The notes beneath the pieces are model-generated. The model saw nothing but the letters and a program-made list of their open reading frames with translations, did not search any database and was not told where the DNA came from. Of a DNA stretch of 64,000 bases, positions 55,281 to 64,000 are shown piece by piece. A program made the translations under genes and the position numbers. Each line of letters begins with the position of its first letter. Position 1 is the stretch's first letter. Origin of the DNA: Croceimicrobium hydrocarbonivorans (lineage in GTDB: Bacteria > Bacteroidota > Bacteroidia > Flavobacteriales > Schleiferiaceae); NCBI RefSeq assembly GCF_014524565.1, contig NZ_CP060139.1:62001-126000 (forward strand). The letters run 5' to 3'.

Positions 55281-56591
55281 ATGCGCTTCACGAAATTGCT
55301 CCTCCTTTCTTTAGTTTTTTCTTCAGTCACATTATACGGTCAATCCGATAATAGAATTTTGCGACTCGACTCTCTGGTTGAGATACTTAGCAATGAAAAT
55401 CAAGTCATTGGCAGCTTTAGTATCTATCATAAAGGTGAAGTTTTTTACGAAGGAAGCTTTGCTCAATCCAGCCCAGCTAAAGATGAAGGCACCAAGCTCT
55501 ATCGCATTGGCTCGATTTCCAAAACCTTTACCGCCACTATGGTAATGAAGGCAGTGGAAGAAGGTGAATTAAGCTTGGATCGTAAATTATCAGAGTGGTT
55601 TCCTCAAGTGGCTAATGCCGATAAGATCACCATCAAAATGATGCTTGGCCATCGCAGTGGTATTCACAATTTTACCGACGACGAAAGCTATCTGCAAATC
55701 ATGGAAAAGGAACAAAGTCGTGAAGCAATGCTTACACGGATTGCCAGTTTAGAATCCGACTTCAGCCCCGACTCGGACTTCTCTTATTCCAATACCAATT
55801 ATGTTTTACTAAGTTATATCCTAGAGGATATTTACAAGCAGCCAATTGCCAGCTTATTGCAAGCAAAAATTGCCAATCCCTTAAAGCTTAAGAATACTTA
55901 TTTCTATACCGCTGATACCAAGAAGAAGGGAGAACAAGAAAGTTTTTATTGGACCGGCGAGTGGACCAAAGCCTCCAATACGCATCCCACGGTTCCATTG
56001 GGCGCAGGCGGTATCGTTAGCAGCACCGGTGATCTTTGCCAGTTTATGCGAGGATTACAGCAAGGCAAGATTCTGGAAAAGAATAGTGTAGCCCAAATGA
56101 AAAACGGGCAGGCTCCCGGATTAGGCCTCTTCTTCTACCCTTTTTACAGCCATTCTGCTTATGGCCATAATGGAGGGATTGATGGATTTGTAAGTCATGC
56201 TTCTTATATGGCGGCCGATGACCTAGCCATTGCCGTGTGCTTGAATGGCACACAGTATCCGCTTAACCAATTGCTAATTGACCTCCTCTCGATCTATTTT
56301 GAACAAGAAGATTATCAGCTTCCCAGCTTTGAAGTTGTGGATGTAGCCGTAGATGATCTAAAGCAATACACTGGTAACTATAAATCAGATCACTTTCCGC
56401 TGGATATTAAATTCTTTGTTGAAGATGGTGTTTTAAAAGGTCAGGCTACTGGCCAACCCTCCTTCCCCATGGAAGCGCGCGGAAATCACGTATTCGAATT
56501 TAAAGCCGCAACTATTAAAGTGACCTTTGACCCTGAACAAGGATCGATGGTATTTGAACAAGGCGGCCAGAAAATCCCATTTAAACGATAA
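55281..56591 (+). CDS. Secreted serine hydrolase of the beta-lactamase/transpeptidase-like family
   Basis: 436 residues with a signal peptide ('MRFTKLLLLSLVFSSVTLYG'). The class C/AmpC-like motifs are visible: S-x-x-K in 'YRIGSISKTFTATMVMKAVE', Y-x-N in 'DFSYSNTNYVLLSYILED' and H-x-G in 'AYGHNGGIDGFVSH'. The C-terminal ~95 residues (from 'LKQYTGNYKSDHFPLDIKFF') are a lipocalin-like beta domain often found on these esterases/peptidases. It is probably a periplasmic D-amino-acid-directed peptidase or esterase rather than a true beta-lactamase. Confidence 0.88.
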   Translation: MRFTKLLLLSLVFSSVTLYGQSDNRILRLDSLVEILSNENQVIGSFSIYHKGEVFYEGSFAQSSPAKDEGTKLYRIGSISKTFTATMVMKAVEEGELSLDRKLSEWFPQVANADKITIKMMLGHRSGIHNFTDDESYLQIMEKEQSREAMLTRIASLESDFSPDSDFSYSNTNYVLLSYILEDIYKQPIASLLQAKIANPLKLKNTYFYTADTKKKGEQESFYWTGEWTKASNTHPTVPLGAGGIVSSTGDLCQFMRGLQQGKILEKNSVAQMKNGQAPGLGLFFYPFYSHSAYGHNGGIDGFVSHASYMAADDLAIAVCLNGTQYPLNQLLIDLLSIYFEQEDYQLPSFEVVDVAVDDLKQYTGNYKSDHFPLDIKFFVEDGVLKGQATGQPSFPMEARGNHVFEFKAATIKVTFDPEQGSMVFEQGGQKIPFKR

Positions 56592-56598
56592 TACTCCA

Positions 56599-57639
56599 AT
56601 GAAAATTTGTTTCATCATGTATCCTTGGGAACGGGTAGATCCCGCTCAGGATTCCACCATCCGCATTATTCACGAATGTGTAAAACGCAAGCATGAGGTA
56701 GCCATTACCCATGCCGCCAATCTTACTATCCGCGATAGCGTAACCCTAAGTTTATGCAAGTGGATTAAGCCCGAAGAGAAAACCACCAATAGCATTAAGG
56801 CCTTTTATCGGGAGGTAAATTTCCAAACCGAAATGAGCCCTTTAAATAGCTTCGATGTGATCTTTATGCGCGATAATCCGCCATTAGACAATTTGGTGCT
56901 CAATTTCCTCGACTCCATTAAGGATGAAGTATTTATCATCAATAATGTGAATGGTTTACGGGAAGCCAACAATAAGATTTATACCGCCGCTTATCACGAT
57001 CCAGATCGGGCTTTGATTCCCACTACCCACGTATCTAAAAACTTGGATTATTTACTGCGTATTATTCAGGATTCGGAGCAGGAAAAAATGATCATGAAGC
57101 CTCTGGATGGCTTTGGTGGCAGTGGTGTAATTGTGATTGAGAAATCAGCGATGCACAATATTCGCTCCCTCCTCGATTTCTACATTCATCGCGAAAAAGG
57201 AAAATCGAATTATGTAATCCTTCAGGATTATATAGAAGGGGCTGAAGAAGGTGACGTGCGGGTAATCATGCTCAATGGTGAACCGATTGGGGCTTTACGC
57301 CGAAGACCAACTGCCGGAGACGTTCGTTCCAATATTTCAGCAGGTGGATCGGTGGAGAAATACCGACTCACCAAACAAGATAAGATCCTCTGCAAAAAGA
57401 TTGGTGAAAAGCTGGTTAAGGATGGTATTTATTATGCCGGATTGGATTTAATCAATGGCAAATTGATCGAAATCAATGTATTAAGCCCTGGAACCTTAAA
57501 GGACATCAATCGCCTTTATAAGGTTCGCTTACAGGAAAAAATAATCGATTATCTCGAGAAGGTGGTGGAAACCCGCCGTGAACTTAAAGACGATTTTCGT
57601 CCTGAGATTTTGTATGACGACGCAAGTTCTGAGTCCTGA
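56599..57639 (+). CDS. ATP-grasp ligase (glutathione synthetase/RimK-like)
   Basis: 346 residues from the ATG at 56599, just after the hydrolase stop; the frame is open to 56527, inside that gene. The GSH-synthetase-like fold shows 'MKICFIMYPWERVDPAQDST', 'VIFMRDNPPLDNLVLNFLDS', 'MIMKPLDGFGGSGVIVIEKS', 'ILQDYIEGAEEGDVRVIMLN' and the metal-binding 'LINGKLIEINVLSPGTLKDI'. The family activates a carboxylate as acyl phosphate and joins it to an amine or thiol. A normal glutathione pathway partner (gshA) is not here, and the next gene encodes amide-bond hydrolases, so the substrate may not be glutathione. Confidence 0.88.
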   Translation: MKICFIMYPWERVDPAQDSTIRIIHECVKRKHEVAITHAANLTIRDSVTLSLCKWIKPEEKTTNSIKAFYREVNFQTEMSPLNSFDVIFMRDNPPLDNLVLNFLDSIKDEVFIINNVNGLREANNKIYTAAYHDPDRALIPTTHVSKNLDYLLRIIQDSEQEKMIMKPLDGFGGSGVIVIEKSAMHNIRSLLDFYIHREKGKSNYVILQDYIEGAEEGDVRVIMLNGEPIGALRRRPTAGDVRSNISAGGSVEKYRLTKQDKILCKKIGEKLVKDGIYYAGLDLINGKLIEINVLSPGTLKDINRLYKVRLQEKIIDYLEKVVETRRELKDDFRPEILYDDASSES

Positions 57640-59623
57640 TGAGATCATTAGGCTAATTCGCAAAGGCGAGTGTTTTGATGCCCAAACCCGCGATGGTGGT
57701 TTAAAGATTAAAATTGAACGTTACGTTCCTTATGTCTGTACCGCCATTCACGCCGGTTCCAAACTGCGCGAATCTTTAAAAACTCGCATTGCCTTGGACG
57801 ATTATCAACGATGGTATGAGGAAGACCCCCATACCGACGCTTTTATATCGTCTATGCCCATCACTCTGGTAGGCTGTGATTCACGCTATGAGTATGATCT
57901 GAATCGTCGCCCGGTTGCTGCCATTTACGAAACAGCCTGGGGCAAAGATGTATGGAAGAAAAAACTCAGTCCCAGAGAGCAAAGTCAAAGTCTGCGCAAG
58001 CATCATAATTATTACCGCATTCTGAGGGCTTTGGTAGCCCGATTAGAAGAGCGTTTTGAAGCATGCATAGTCTTCGATATGCACTCCTATAACTGGAAAC
58101 GCTGGGATCGTGAGGTACCTTTATTTAACATTGGTACGGTTAGGGTTGATCAAGAACGCTTTGGTCCATATATCAATCATTGGCAGCAAGAATTGGAAAA
58201 GATTCAAGTACCCAATGAAAATAGTGTTTGCGCCATCAATGATGTGTTCGAAGGTTTAGGTTATAACCTGGAATTTCTAAGCACTAATTTTAGCAATACC
58301 CTGGTTTTAGCCACTGAGGTTAAAAAGGTCTACTGCGACGAATCCAATGGGATTGATTATCCGGATGTGATCCGCAATTTGCAAAGACACCTTAAAACTG
58401 CTATCCTTAATAGTGCCCGTCATTTTATTGATAAAGAAACATCTTATAATAGTCAGGCGCCCGGCGTACTCTTACATAATGGCATTGACCCTTCTTTGCT
58501 TAAAATTGACCGACAACTGCATAAGCTCCTACGTAATTTCGAGTTGCTGGCCTATGTAAACCCAATCAATATTGATACGGAGCGCAAGCGCTTTTTTAAG
58601 AAGAAGTATAATGAGGTGCCACATTTCCGCTATAGCCCCATTAAGATTCATCCCTTCGAGCTTAAACAATCCTTAAGTAATCTTAAGACTCAGGAAATTA
58701 GCGATGTATCCATTCGCTACCTCTATGAGGCGGTAATTAACAGTTACTTTGATAAGGTAGATCTGCTGGCCAGTTTAAACTCCAAGAAATTCCTTTATAA
58801 TTCCCTGAGATACTTTGGGCGCCCAAGTCATAATGACTTGCAAAACGCTCAGTACCTCTCCCTCCTACCCGCGATTCCTAGCGAACCTAAGCGCATGCCC
58901 TATTTAGAAATGGAGCAAGTGATTCAGCGCTTTGAAGAAGCCATGGATCGCTACGAAATGAAAGGAAAAATTGAATTGAGCAAGCGGGTTATCTCTCAGG
59001 TAATGGTGCTTAACTCCCGTAAAACGGTACTCATTCGTCCGGATGCCCATTTTACAGAAAGAGAATTAGGAGCACTCATTGAGCATGAATTGGGCGTACA
59101 TATGGTTACTACCCAAAACTCGAATCTTCAGGATCTTAAAATCTTCAATTTAGGTTTACCGGTAAATACCCGTACTCAAGAAGGTTTAGCGATTCTGGCT
59201 GAATTGCTCAGCGGAAATATCACGCTCAAGCGATTGAAGAAATTAGCCACTCGAGTAAAGGTGGTAGATATGATGTGCAATGGTGCCGATTTCAATCAAT
59301 GCTTCCGTTACCTGCATCAAGATGAGGGCATGAATCCAAACGATGCCTTTAGCCTTTGTACACGAATTTTCCGTGGCGGTGGTTTCACTAAAGATTACCT
59401 GTACCTTAGCGGCTTCGTTAAGATTTTACGGATGTACCTTAATGACATCGATCTTAGTCCTCTCCTAGTAGGAAAAACCTCTACCGACTTTTACGATACG
59501 CTGGTAGAAATGATCGATCGTGAAATCGTTAAACCACCCCTTTACAAGACTCATAGCTTTACTGCACCCAAATATGAACCGGGACATGGTTTATACGATT
59601 ATATATTGAGCGGATTGCAATAA
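57614..59623 (+). CDS. Fusion of N-formylglutamate amidohydrolase-like and DUF1704 metallopeptidase-like domains
   Basis: 669 residues from the ATG at 57614, inside the end of the ATP-grasp gene (26-bp overlap). Residues ~1-260 form the FGase-like zinc hydrolase: 'CTAIHAG' (His46), 'YEYDLNRRP' (95-98) and 'DMHSYNW' (155-158). Residues ~300-669 are DUF1704, the family annotated 'flavohemoglobin expression-modulating QEGLA motif': 'HELGVH' (491-496, H-E-x3-H) and 'TQEGLAILAE' (from 521). I recall DUF1704 as related to MATCAP, a tubulin carboxypeptidase using the same H-E-x3-H and a downstream Glu. Two hydrolases in one chain, translationally coupled to an amide-bond ligase, suggest one pathway. 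Confidence 0.85.
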   Translation: MTTQVLSPDEIIRLIRKGECFDAQTRDGGLKIKIERYVPYVCTAIHAGSKLRESLKTRIALDDYQRWYEEDPHTDAFISSMPITLVGCDSRYEYDLNRRPVAAIYETAWGKDVWKKKLSPREQSQSLRKHHNYYRILRALVARLEERFEACIVFDMHSYNWKRWDREVPLFNIGTVRVDQERFGPYINHWQQELEKIQVPNENSVCAINDVFEGLGYNLEFLSTNFSNTLVLATEVKKVYCDESNGIDYPDVIRNLQRHLKTAILNSARHFIDKETSYNSQAPGVLLHNGIDPSLLKIDRQLHKLLRNFELLAYVNPINIDTERKRFFKKKYNEVPHFRYSPIKIHPFELKQSLSNLKTQEISDVSIRYLYEAVINSYFDKVDLLASLNSKKFLYNSLRYFGRPSHNDLQNAQYLSLLPAIPSEPKRMPYLEMEQVIQRFEEAMDRYEMKGKIELSKRVISQVMVLNSRKTVLIRPDAHFTERELGALIEHELGVHMVTTQNSNLQDLKIFNLGLPVNTRTQEGLAILAELLSGNITLKRLKKLATRVKVVDMMCNGADFNQCFRYLHQDEGMNPNDAFSLCTRIFRGGGFTKDYLYLSGFVKILRMYLNDIDLSPLLVGKTSTDFYDTLVEMIDREIVKPPLYKTHSFTAPKYEPGHGLYDYILSGLQ

Positions 59624-59629
59624 AACACC

Positions 59630-60919
59630 ATGAACGGACTAAATATTCCGGATACAAACCTCGAGCGAGTCGTAATTATCGGCTGCGGCTTCGGTGGTTT
59701 GAATCTGGCTAAAAAGCTCAATCATCAACGCTATCAAGTGGTGATGATTGACAAGCATAATTATCACACTTTTCAACCTCTTCTATATCAGGTAGCTACA
59801 GCTGGATTGGAGCCCGACTCCATCGCCTATCCCATCCGGCATATCTTTCGTAAGCTGCCTAATTTCTATTTCCGCTTGGCTAAGGCCGAAAGCATTGATA
59901 CCGAGAATAAGATTCTGCAATGCGATATCGGAAAATTGGATTTTGACCATTTGGTGATCGCTACAGGTAGTGGCACCAATTATTTCGGCATGAAAACCGT
60001 GGAAGAATTGGGTATGCCCATGAAAACGGTGCCAGAAGCCTTAAACCTGCGCAGCTTAATCCTCCAGAATTTCGAAGCGGCTTCCTTAACCCAAGATTTG
60101 AAAGCCCGAGAAAGGCTGATGAATTTCGCCATTGTGGGCGCAGGCCCTACCGGTACCGAATTAGCCGGTGCTTTGGCAGAATTGAAAAACCACGTTTTAC
60201 CGAATGATTATCCGGATCTCGACTTTCGTCGGATGTCGATTCACCTAATCGAGATGGCGGGTAAGGTATTACCTCCCATGCAGGATTTTTCATCGCGTAA
60301 TGCCCTAAAATATCTGGAAACCCTTGGTGTTCAAGTTTGGCTCAATACCGCGGTTAAATCTTATGATGGCGAAACGGTTAAAACCAATAAAAAGGATTTA
60401 CCTGCTTCTACCCTTATTTGGGCGGCTGGCGTAACCGGAAATATTATTCCGGGCTTGGAAGAAGGCAAAGACTTTCACCACGGACGCTATCAGGTGAACG
60501 GACTCAATCAAATTGGAGAGCATAGCACTATTTATGCCATTGGCGATGTGGCCTCTATGGCCGATGAGCAAAATCCCAAAGGGCATCCCATGTTGGCTCA
60601 GGTGGCCATTCAGCAAGGTCAAAACCTCGCAAAAAACCTCAATAACAGCTCCGATACAGCCAAATGGAAAAACTTCACTTATAAAGATAAGGGCACCATG
60701 GCAACCGTAGGTCGCAATAAAGCGGTGGCCGAATTGTATGGTAAACTGATGCTCAAAGGATTCCCGGGTTGGGCGGTTTGGATGGCCGTGCACCTAATTA
60801 GCCTGGTAGGATTCCGCAACCGCATGGTGGTGTTCTTTAATTGGTTGGTAAACTACTTTAGTTACGATCGTAAAATTCGCTTGATCATCCGTCCCTGGAA
60901 AGGGCATGGTAAAAGCTAA
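59630..60919 (+). CDS. ndh: Type II NADH:quinone oxidoreductase
   Basis: 429 residues. FAD-binding start 'VVIIGCGFGGLNLAKKLNHQ', the NDH-2 hallmark 'HTFQPLLYQVATAGLEPDSI', NADH site 'AIVGAGPTGTELAGALAEL', second FAD box 'TIYAIGDVASMADEQNPKGH', and a C-terminal hydrophobic helix region ('WAVWMAVHLISLVGFRNRMV') for membrane attachment. It passes electrons from NADH to menaquinone without pumping protons. Six bases after the fusion gene; could be read through from it. Confidence 0.92.
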   Translation: MNGLNIPDTNLERVVIIGCGFGGLNLAKKLNHQRYQVVMIDKHNYHTFQPLLYQVATAGLEPDSIAYPIRHIFRKLPNFYFRLAKAESIDTENKILQCDIGKLDFDHLVIATGSGTNYFGMKTVEELGMPMKTVPEALNLRSLILQNFEAASLTQDLKARERLMNFAIVGAGPTGTELAGALAELKNHVLPNDYPDLDFRRMSIHLIEMAGKVLPPMQDFSSRNALKYLETLGVQVWLNTAVKSYDGETVKTNKKDLPASTLIWAAGVTGNIIPGLEEGKDFHHGRYQVNGLNQIGEHSTIYAIGDVASMADEQNPKGHPMLAQVAIQQGQNLAKNLNNSSDTAKWKNFTYKDKGTMATVGRNKAVAELYGKLMLKGFPGWAVWMAVHLISLVGFRNRMVVFFNWLVNYFSYDRKIRLIIRPWKGHGKS

Positions 60920-60921
60920 TC

Positions 60922-61629
60922 ATGTGTAGCTTAAGCTATATCCCTCAAGCGGAAGGTTATATCCTTAGTCATAATCGAGATGAGCTTCCCAATCGCGAAA
61001 GTTCATCTCGTATCATTGATGAAGATGGCTTGAGGGGTAAATTTCATTTCCCCCAAGATTTAAAAGCCGGTGGTACTTGGATGGGTGCCCATGAATCAGG
61101 TTGGTCTGCCTGCCTGCTTAATGGCGGCAGTGTTCCCTATCTGCGCAAGCTACCTTATCGCCACAGCCGCGGTAAGGTATTAATTGACTTCCTGGAAGAT
61201 CCCAATATCGATGCCTTTCAGAGAATAGATTATCAGGGCGTAGAACCATTCACCCTTATTCTAAGCAAAGCCGGCGAGCTTTGGCAATTGGAACATAATC
61301 CGGATGGTGATATCTGGAATCGCCTTGACCCTACTCAATCTCATTTCTGGAGTAGCACCAAACTCTACCACTCCAATATCAGAGAGGCCCGAAAGTATCG
61401 CTTTGAGCAGTGGCTCCATCAGCAAAAGCTAGCTAAGGCTTCCGATCTGCGTCAATTTCATTTAGACCCGCAACGCAGTCCTCGCGAAGGCGGATTACTC
61501 TTGGGGCCCAATTTCCCCCTTAAAACCGTAAGCTTCTGCCAGGTAAATCATCAAGGTTCTGAAATTCAATTTCAATATGATTACCTATTGAAGGGATTAT
61601 CGGATCAAATTAATTGGCCAATCCGCTGA
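60922..61629 (+). CDS. NRDE/TANGO2-family protein
   Basis: 235 residues. The N-terminal Cys and 'ILSHNRDELPNRES' give the NRDE motif of this family. Bacterial and eukaryotic (TANGO2) members have the Ntn-hydrolase fold; their role is debated, and haem or lipid handling has been proposed. Only two bases separate it from ndh, so it is the last gene of this run. Confidence 0.88.
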   Translation: MCSLSYIPQAEGYILSHNRDELPNRESSSRIIDEDGLRGKFHFPQDLKAGGTWMGAHESGWSACLLNGGSVPYLRKLPYRHSRGKVLIDFLEDPNIDAFQRIDYQGVEPFTLILSKAGELWQLEHNPDGDIWNRLDPTQSHFWSSTKLYHSNIREARKYRFEQWLHQQKLAKASDLRQFHLDPQRSPREGGLLLGPNFPLKTVSFCQVNHQGSEIQFQYDYLLKGLSDQINWPIR

Positions 61630-61735
61630 ACAATTCAGCGACTATTCTCCTCAATTCACCTCCGCAATTTCGAGCAAGGAATCACAAATGCAATTGGAGC
61701 CAATTTGTAATTAACTCATTTACATTATTTTAAAA

Positions 61736-61786
61736 AATATTACAGTACTTTGTTTTGCATAGTACTGATATTTCAACATATCTTTG
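61736..61786 (+). promoter_or_regulatory. PadR-operon promoter with overlapping palindromic operator
   Basis: An imperfect palindrome with arms AATATTACAGTACT and AGTACTGATATT (61736-61772) covers a TTTG -33 box (61754-61757). The -7 box TATCTTTG is at 61779-61786, 21 bp on, and the first ATG is at 61806. The PadR-family gene two genes downstream is the obvious binder (inference): bound repressor would cover the -33 box. This promoter serves the three-gene operon to the window end. Confidence 0.7.
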
Positions 61787-61805
61787 CTTAACAAAACATA
61801 GAACA

Positions 61806-62276
61806 ATGAAAAAACGTCTCACCCTGGCAATACTTAGCCTCTGTTATTTTGGAGGATTTGCCCAAAACACCGATCCGGTGGATGCGATCTACGAGCGCTA
61901 CTCTGGAGATAAGTTTAGCATCGCCGTTAATTTGGATGCTGGCATTTTCCAGGATTTTGATATTGATATCGACACCGATGACCTGGAGCAGCGCATTAGT
62001 GGCACCATCCGTCGTTTGCGTTTCATCGGATTTGATGAATACCGACCCGGTTTACGCTCGGAAAAGGAAATCGTGGAGGAGCTCTTACAAATTGGCTATG
62101 AACTAGCCATCGTACCCAGCGAATATGAAGATGAAAACAGTCAAATGCTGATCTTCAAAAAGAAGGGGCAAAGGCTTAGTCCGCATTTGATCATCATCAT
62201 TAATGATCGCGAAGAGCGCAAAGCGAATATCATTCTGCTCTCCGGCTCCATCGAATTTAAAAGCACTGCATCATGA
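61806..62276 (+). CDS. DUF4252 domain protein, first gene of the PadR operon
   Basis: 156 residues from the ATG at 61806, with a signal peptide ('MKKRLTLAILSLCYFGGFAQ'). The rest is a single domain with 'DLEQRISGTIRRLRFIGFDE' and 'IIINDREERKANIILLSGSI', in line with DUF4252, a Bacteroidota periplasmic family of unknown role. The frame is open to 61755, but that region is the promoter. Its stop overlaps the PadR start (ATGA). Confidence 0.78.
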   Translation: MKKRLTLAILSLCYFGGFAQNTDPVDAIYERYSGDKFSIAVNLDAGIFQDFDIDIDTDDLEQRISGTIRRLRFIGFDEYRPGLRSEKEIVEELLQIGYELAIVPSEYEDENSQMLIFKKKGQRLSPHLIIIINDREERKANIILLSGSIEFKSTAS

Positions 62277-62620
62277 ATCTGGAAAACACCAAAGCCCAAA
62301 TGCGCAAAGGCGTTTTGGAGCTCTGCATCCTAAACATGTTGCAAGAGCGTGATGCCTATGCCAACGAGATTATCGAAGAACTAAAAAAGGCCGAACTAAT
62401 AGTGGTAGAAGGAACCTTGTACCCCTTACTAACTCGCCTTAAAAACGGGGGTCTTCTCGCTTATCGCTGGGAAGAATCGACCAGCGGTCCGCCTCGGAAG
62501 TATTATAGCCTGACTGAATTGGGAAAATCTGCCCTCAAAGAATTACGCCTAACCTGGGAACGATTACAGGAGGCTGTCAATCACAGTATGAACGAAACCA
62601 ACGAAAATAAAACATCATGA
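62273..62620 (+). CDS. PadR-family transcriptional regulator
   Basis: 115 residues. Winged helix of the PadR type: 'MRKGVLELCILNMLQERDAY', 'VEGTLYPLLTRLKNGGLLAY', 'ESTSGPPRKYYSLTELGKSA', and a short C-terminal dimerisation helix (subfamily 2). Such regulators repress their own operon; the palindrome at 61736-61772 fits. Starts in the stop of the DUF4252 gene and ends in the start of the PspC gene, both 4-bp overlaps. Confidence 0.92.
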   Translation: MNLENTKAQMRKGVLELCILNMLQERDAYANEIIEELKKAELIVVEGTLYPLLTRLKNGGLLAYRWEESTSGPPRKYYSLTELGKSALKELRLTWERLQEAVNHSMNETNENKTS

Positions 62621-64000
62621 AAAAGACACTAAATATCAATTTAGGAGGCATGATCTTTCATATTGATGAAGATGCCTTCAATAAGCTGGAAGCCTACTTA
62701 GGTGCTCTGCGCCAGCAATTTATCCAAACCAATGGCGGTTCTGAAATCCTTAACGACGTTGAAACCCGCATGGCTGAGCTCTTCCGTGAAAGAACCAGTG
62801 AAAGTAAGCAGGTAATTAATATTCAGGATGTAGATGAAGTAATTGCTATTATGGGTCGCCCTGAGGATTATTTGGATGAAGAAATGGCCTCTAGTACTAA
62901 GTACACTTATGAAGAGAGCTATAGTAGTAATGGCAAGAAAATACACCGTGATGTAGATAATCGCATTGTTGGTGGTGTTGCCTCGGGTTTGGCAGCCTAT
63001 TTCAATATGGATGCCCTTTGGATTCGAATTCTATTTCTGGCTTCTTTCTTTGCTGGATTTGGATTTTTACTCTACCTGATTTTATGGGCCATTATTCCTG
63101 CCGCTCGCACCACCACCGAGAAATTGCAAATGCGGGGAAAGCCAGTTACCCTCAGCAATATTGAGAACTTCGTAAAAGAAGAAGGTGCCGCCGTTGGTGC
63201 AAGAATGTCTGAGCTGGGGGGAAAAGCACGTAATGTAGGTCGCAGTGGTCAGAGTCTATTTGCTCAACTCTTTAGTGGGATTTTTGAATTAATCCGACTA
63301 ATCCTAAAGTTCATCTTTAAAGCCATTGGCTTTGTCTTTTTAGGCATAGGAATCGTAATTCTCGCCACCCTGGCCATTACACTTTTCATTGGGATTGAAA
63401 TCAACGATTACCACTACAATATCAGTGAACTCAGTAATATTTTTCAACTCTTAGCCATAGACAGCAGCTCCTACAACAGCATGATGATTGGTGCTACCCT
63501 CTTGCTCTTAGGGCCCTTGTTATTGCTGGTTTATTACGGCTTGCGTATCGTATTCGGTATTGAACCTTTAAACTCCGGTGTTCGTCGTGGCTTAGCTTTA
63601 ACCTCTCTGGCTGGAGTTATCCTATTAGCCATTAGTGGCGTAAAAGTGGCCCATGAATTCGAGGATCATGCAACTCAAAGTCAGGAATACAATTTGGTGA
63701 CCAATAATGGTATGATCTATATGGAGGTGAACAAAGACAGCCTCTACGAACAGATGAGTGGTTATCGCAATGGAGATCAGTGGTATATCTACAATGGTAA
63801 AAGCTATTTCTCAGATATTGAATTTGATATCAAGCGATCTAATTCGGCCCATAGCTATTTGCTGAAAAAGGTAGATGGTCGCGGTTCCAGCCGAGATGAA
63901 GCTAGACTCAATGCCCGCAGTCCCGAGCACTTTTTGAAAGTAGATAGTGGCTTAGTGGTATCAGGCATCTATTACACCATCCCGGAAGGGAAATTATACC
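62617..64000 (+). CDS. PspC-domain membrane protein (3' end outside window)
   Basis: At least 461 residues, open to the window end, starting at the ATG in the PadR stop. Residues ~1-90 are a soluble N-terminal domain ('MKKTLNINLGGMIFHIDEDA', 'INIQDVDEVIAIMGRPEDYL') found before PspC in Bacteroidota. Residues ~110-170 are PspC ('VDNRIVGGVASGLAAYFNMD', 'LWAIIPAARTTTEKLQM'). Several more helices and a periplasmic beta-rich part follow. PadR-PspC pairs are linked to envelope stress. It is cut by the window edge. Confidence 0.88.
   Translation, partial: MKKTLNINLGGMIFHIDEDAFNKLEAYLGALRQQFIQTNGGSEILNDVETRMAELFRERTSESKQVINIQDVDEVIAIMGRPEDYLDEEMASSTKYTYEESYSSNGKKIHRDVDNRIVGGVASGLAAYFNMDALWIRILFLASFFAGFGFLLYLILWAIIPAARTTTEKLQMRGKPVTLSNIENFVKEEGAAVGARMSELGGKARNVGRSGQSLFAQLFSGIFELIRLILKFIFKAIGFVFLGIGIVILATLAITLFIGIEINDYHYNISELSNIFQLLAIDSSSYNSMMIGATLLLLGPLLLLVYYGLRIVFGIEPLNSGVRRGLALTSLAGVILLAISGVKVAHEFEDHATQSQEYNLVTNNGMIYMEVNKDSLYEQMSGYRNGDQWYIYNGKSYFSDIEFDIKRSNSAHSYLLKKVDGRGSSRDEARLNARSPEHFLKVDSGLVVSGIYYTIPEGKLY

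Overview
The window comes from a member of the Bacteroidota, most likely order Flavobacteriales. The evidence is several secreted proteins ending in type IX secretion (T9SS) type A sorting domains, promoters of the TTTG-N18-21-TAnnTTTG type, a fused alpha/beta E1 of a 2-oxo acid dehydrogenase, and a coaX-OMP-TPR-lptC-CorC gene block that I recall as typical of flavobacteria. The lower taxon cannot be set from the sequence. No CRISPR array, rRNA or replication origin is visible.

Layout. 0-8 kb: tail of a DUF2339 membrane protein, an atypical signal peptidase I, E1 fusion, RNA m5C methyltransferase, T9SS protein, murQ. 8.0-10.5 kb: a small island carrying an AbiE-type (type IV) toxin-antitoxin pair and a decayed Fic gene. 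It is bounded by two imperfect 33-bp copies of the 3' end of murQ, so it looks like an insertion that rebuilt the murQ terminus. 10.5-18 kb: M28 peptidase, then a tight minus-strand operon coaX - outer-membrane protein - TPR protein - lptC - small membrane protein - CorC-like protein. 18.0-27.9 kb: accessory region starting at tRNA-Phe. A decayed tyrosine recombinase follows the tRNA, then a PLD-like protein and an orphan membrane protein. After these, a 5-kb cassette (truncated integrase plus two T9SS proteins) is flanked by about 690-bp direct repeats that are about 93% identical. Each repeat truncates the opposite gene of the same gene pair, as expected from single-crossover integration of a circle. 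27-34.5 kb: a block of sensor kinases without any response regulator.

34.5-64 kb is mostly core genome: alpha/beta hydrolase, msrB, trmD, rplS with a structured leader, OmpA/AsmA/symporter/aroC, an AraC regulator, lpdA, ridA-like, a glutamine amidotransferase of folate/tryptophan synthesis, gyrB, fabI, rhomboid, di-haem peroxidase, serine hydrolase, NDH-2, and a PadR-regulated envelope-stress-like operon that runs off the window end.

The most suggestive biochemical unit is 56.6-59.6 kb. An ATP-grasp ligase overlaps a gene encoding an N-formylglutamate-amidohydrolase-like domain fused to a DUF1704 metallopeptidase-like domain. This pairs a ligase with two amide-bond hydrolases and hints at reversible addition of an amino acid to an unknown substrate. 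The most informative structural findings are the two integration scars (murQ 3' end and the 690-bp repeats).
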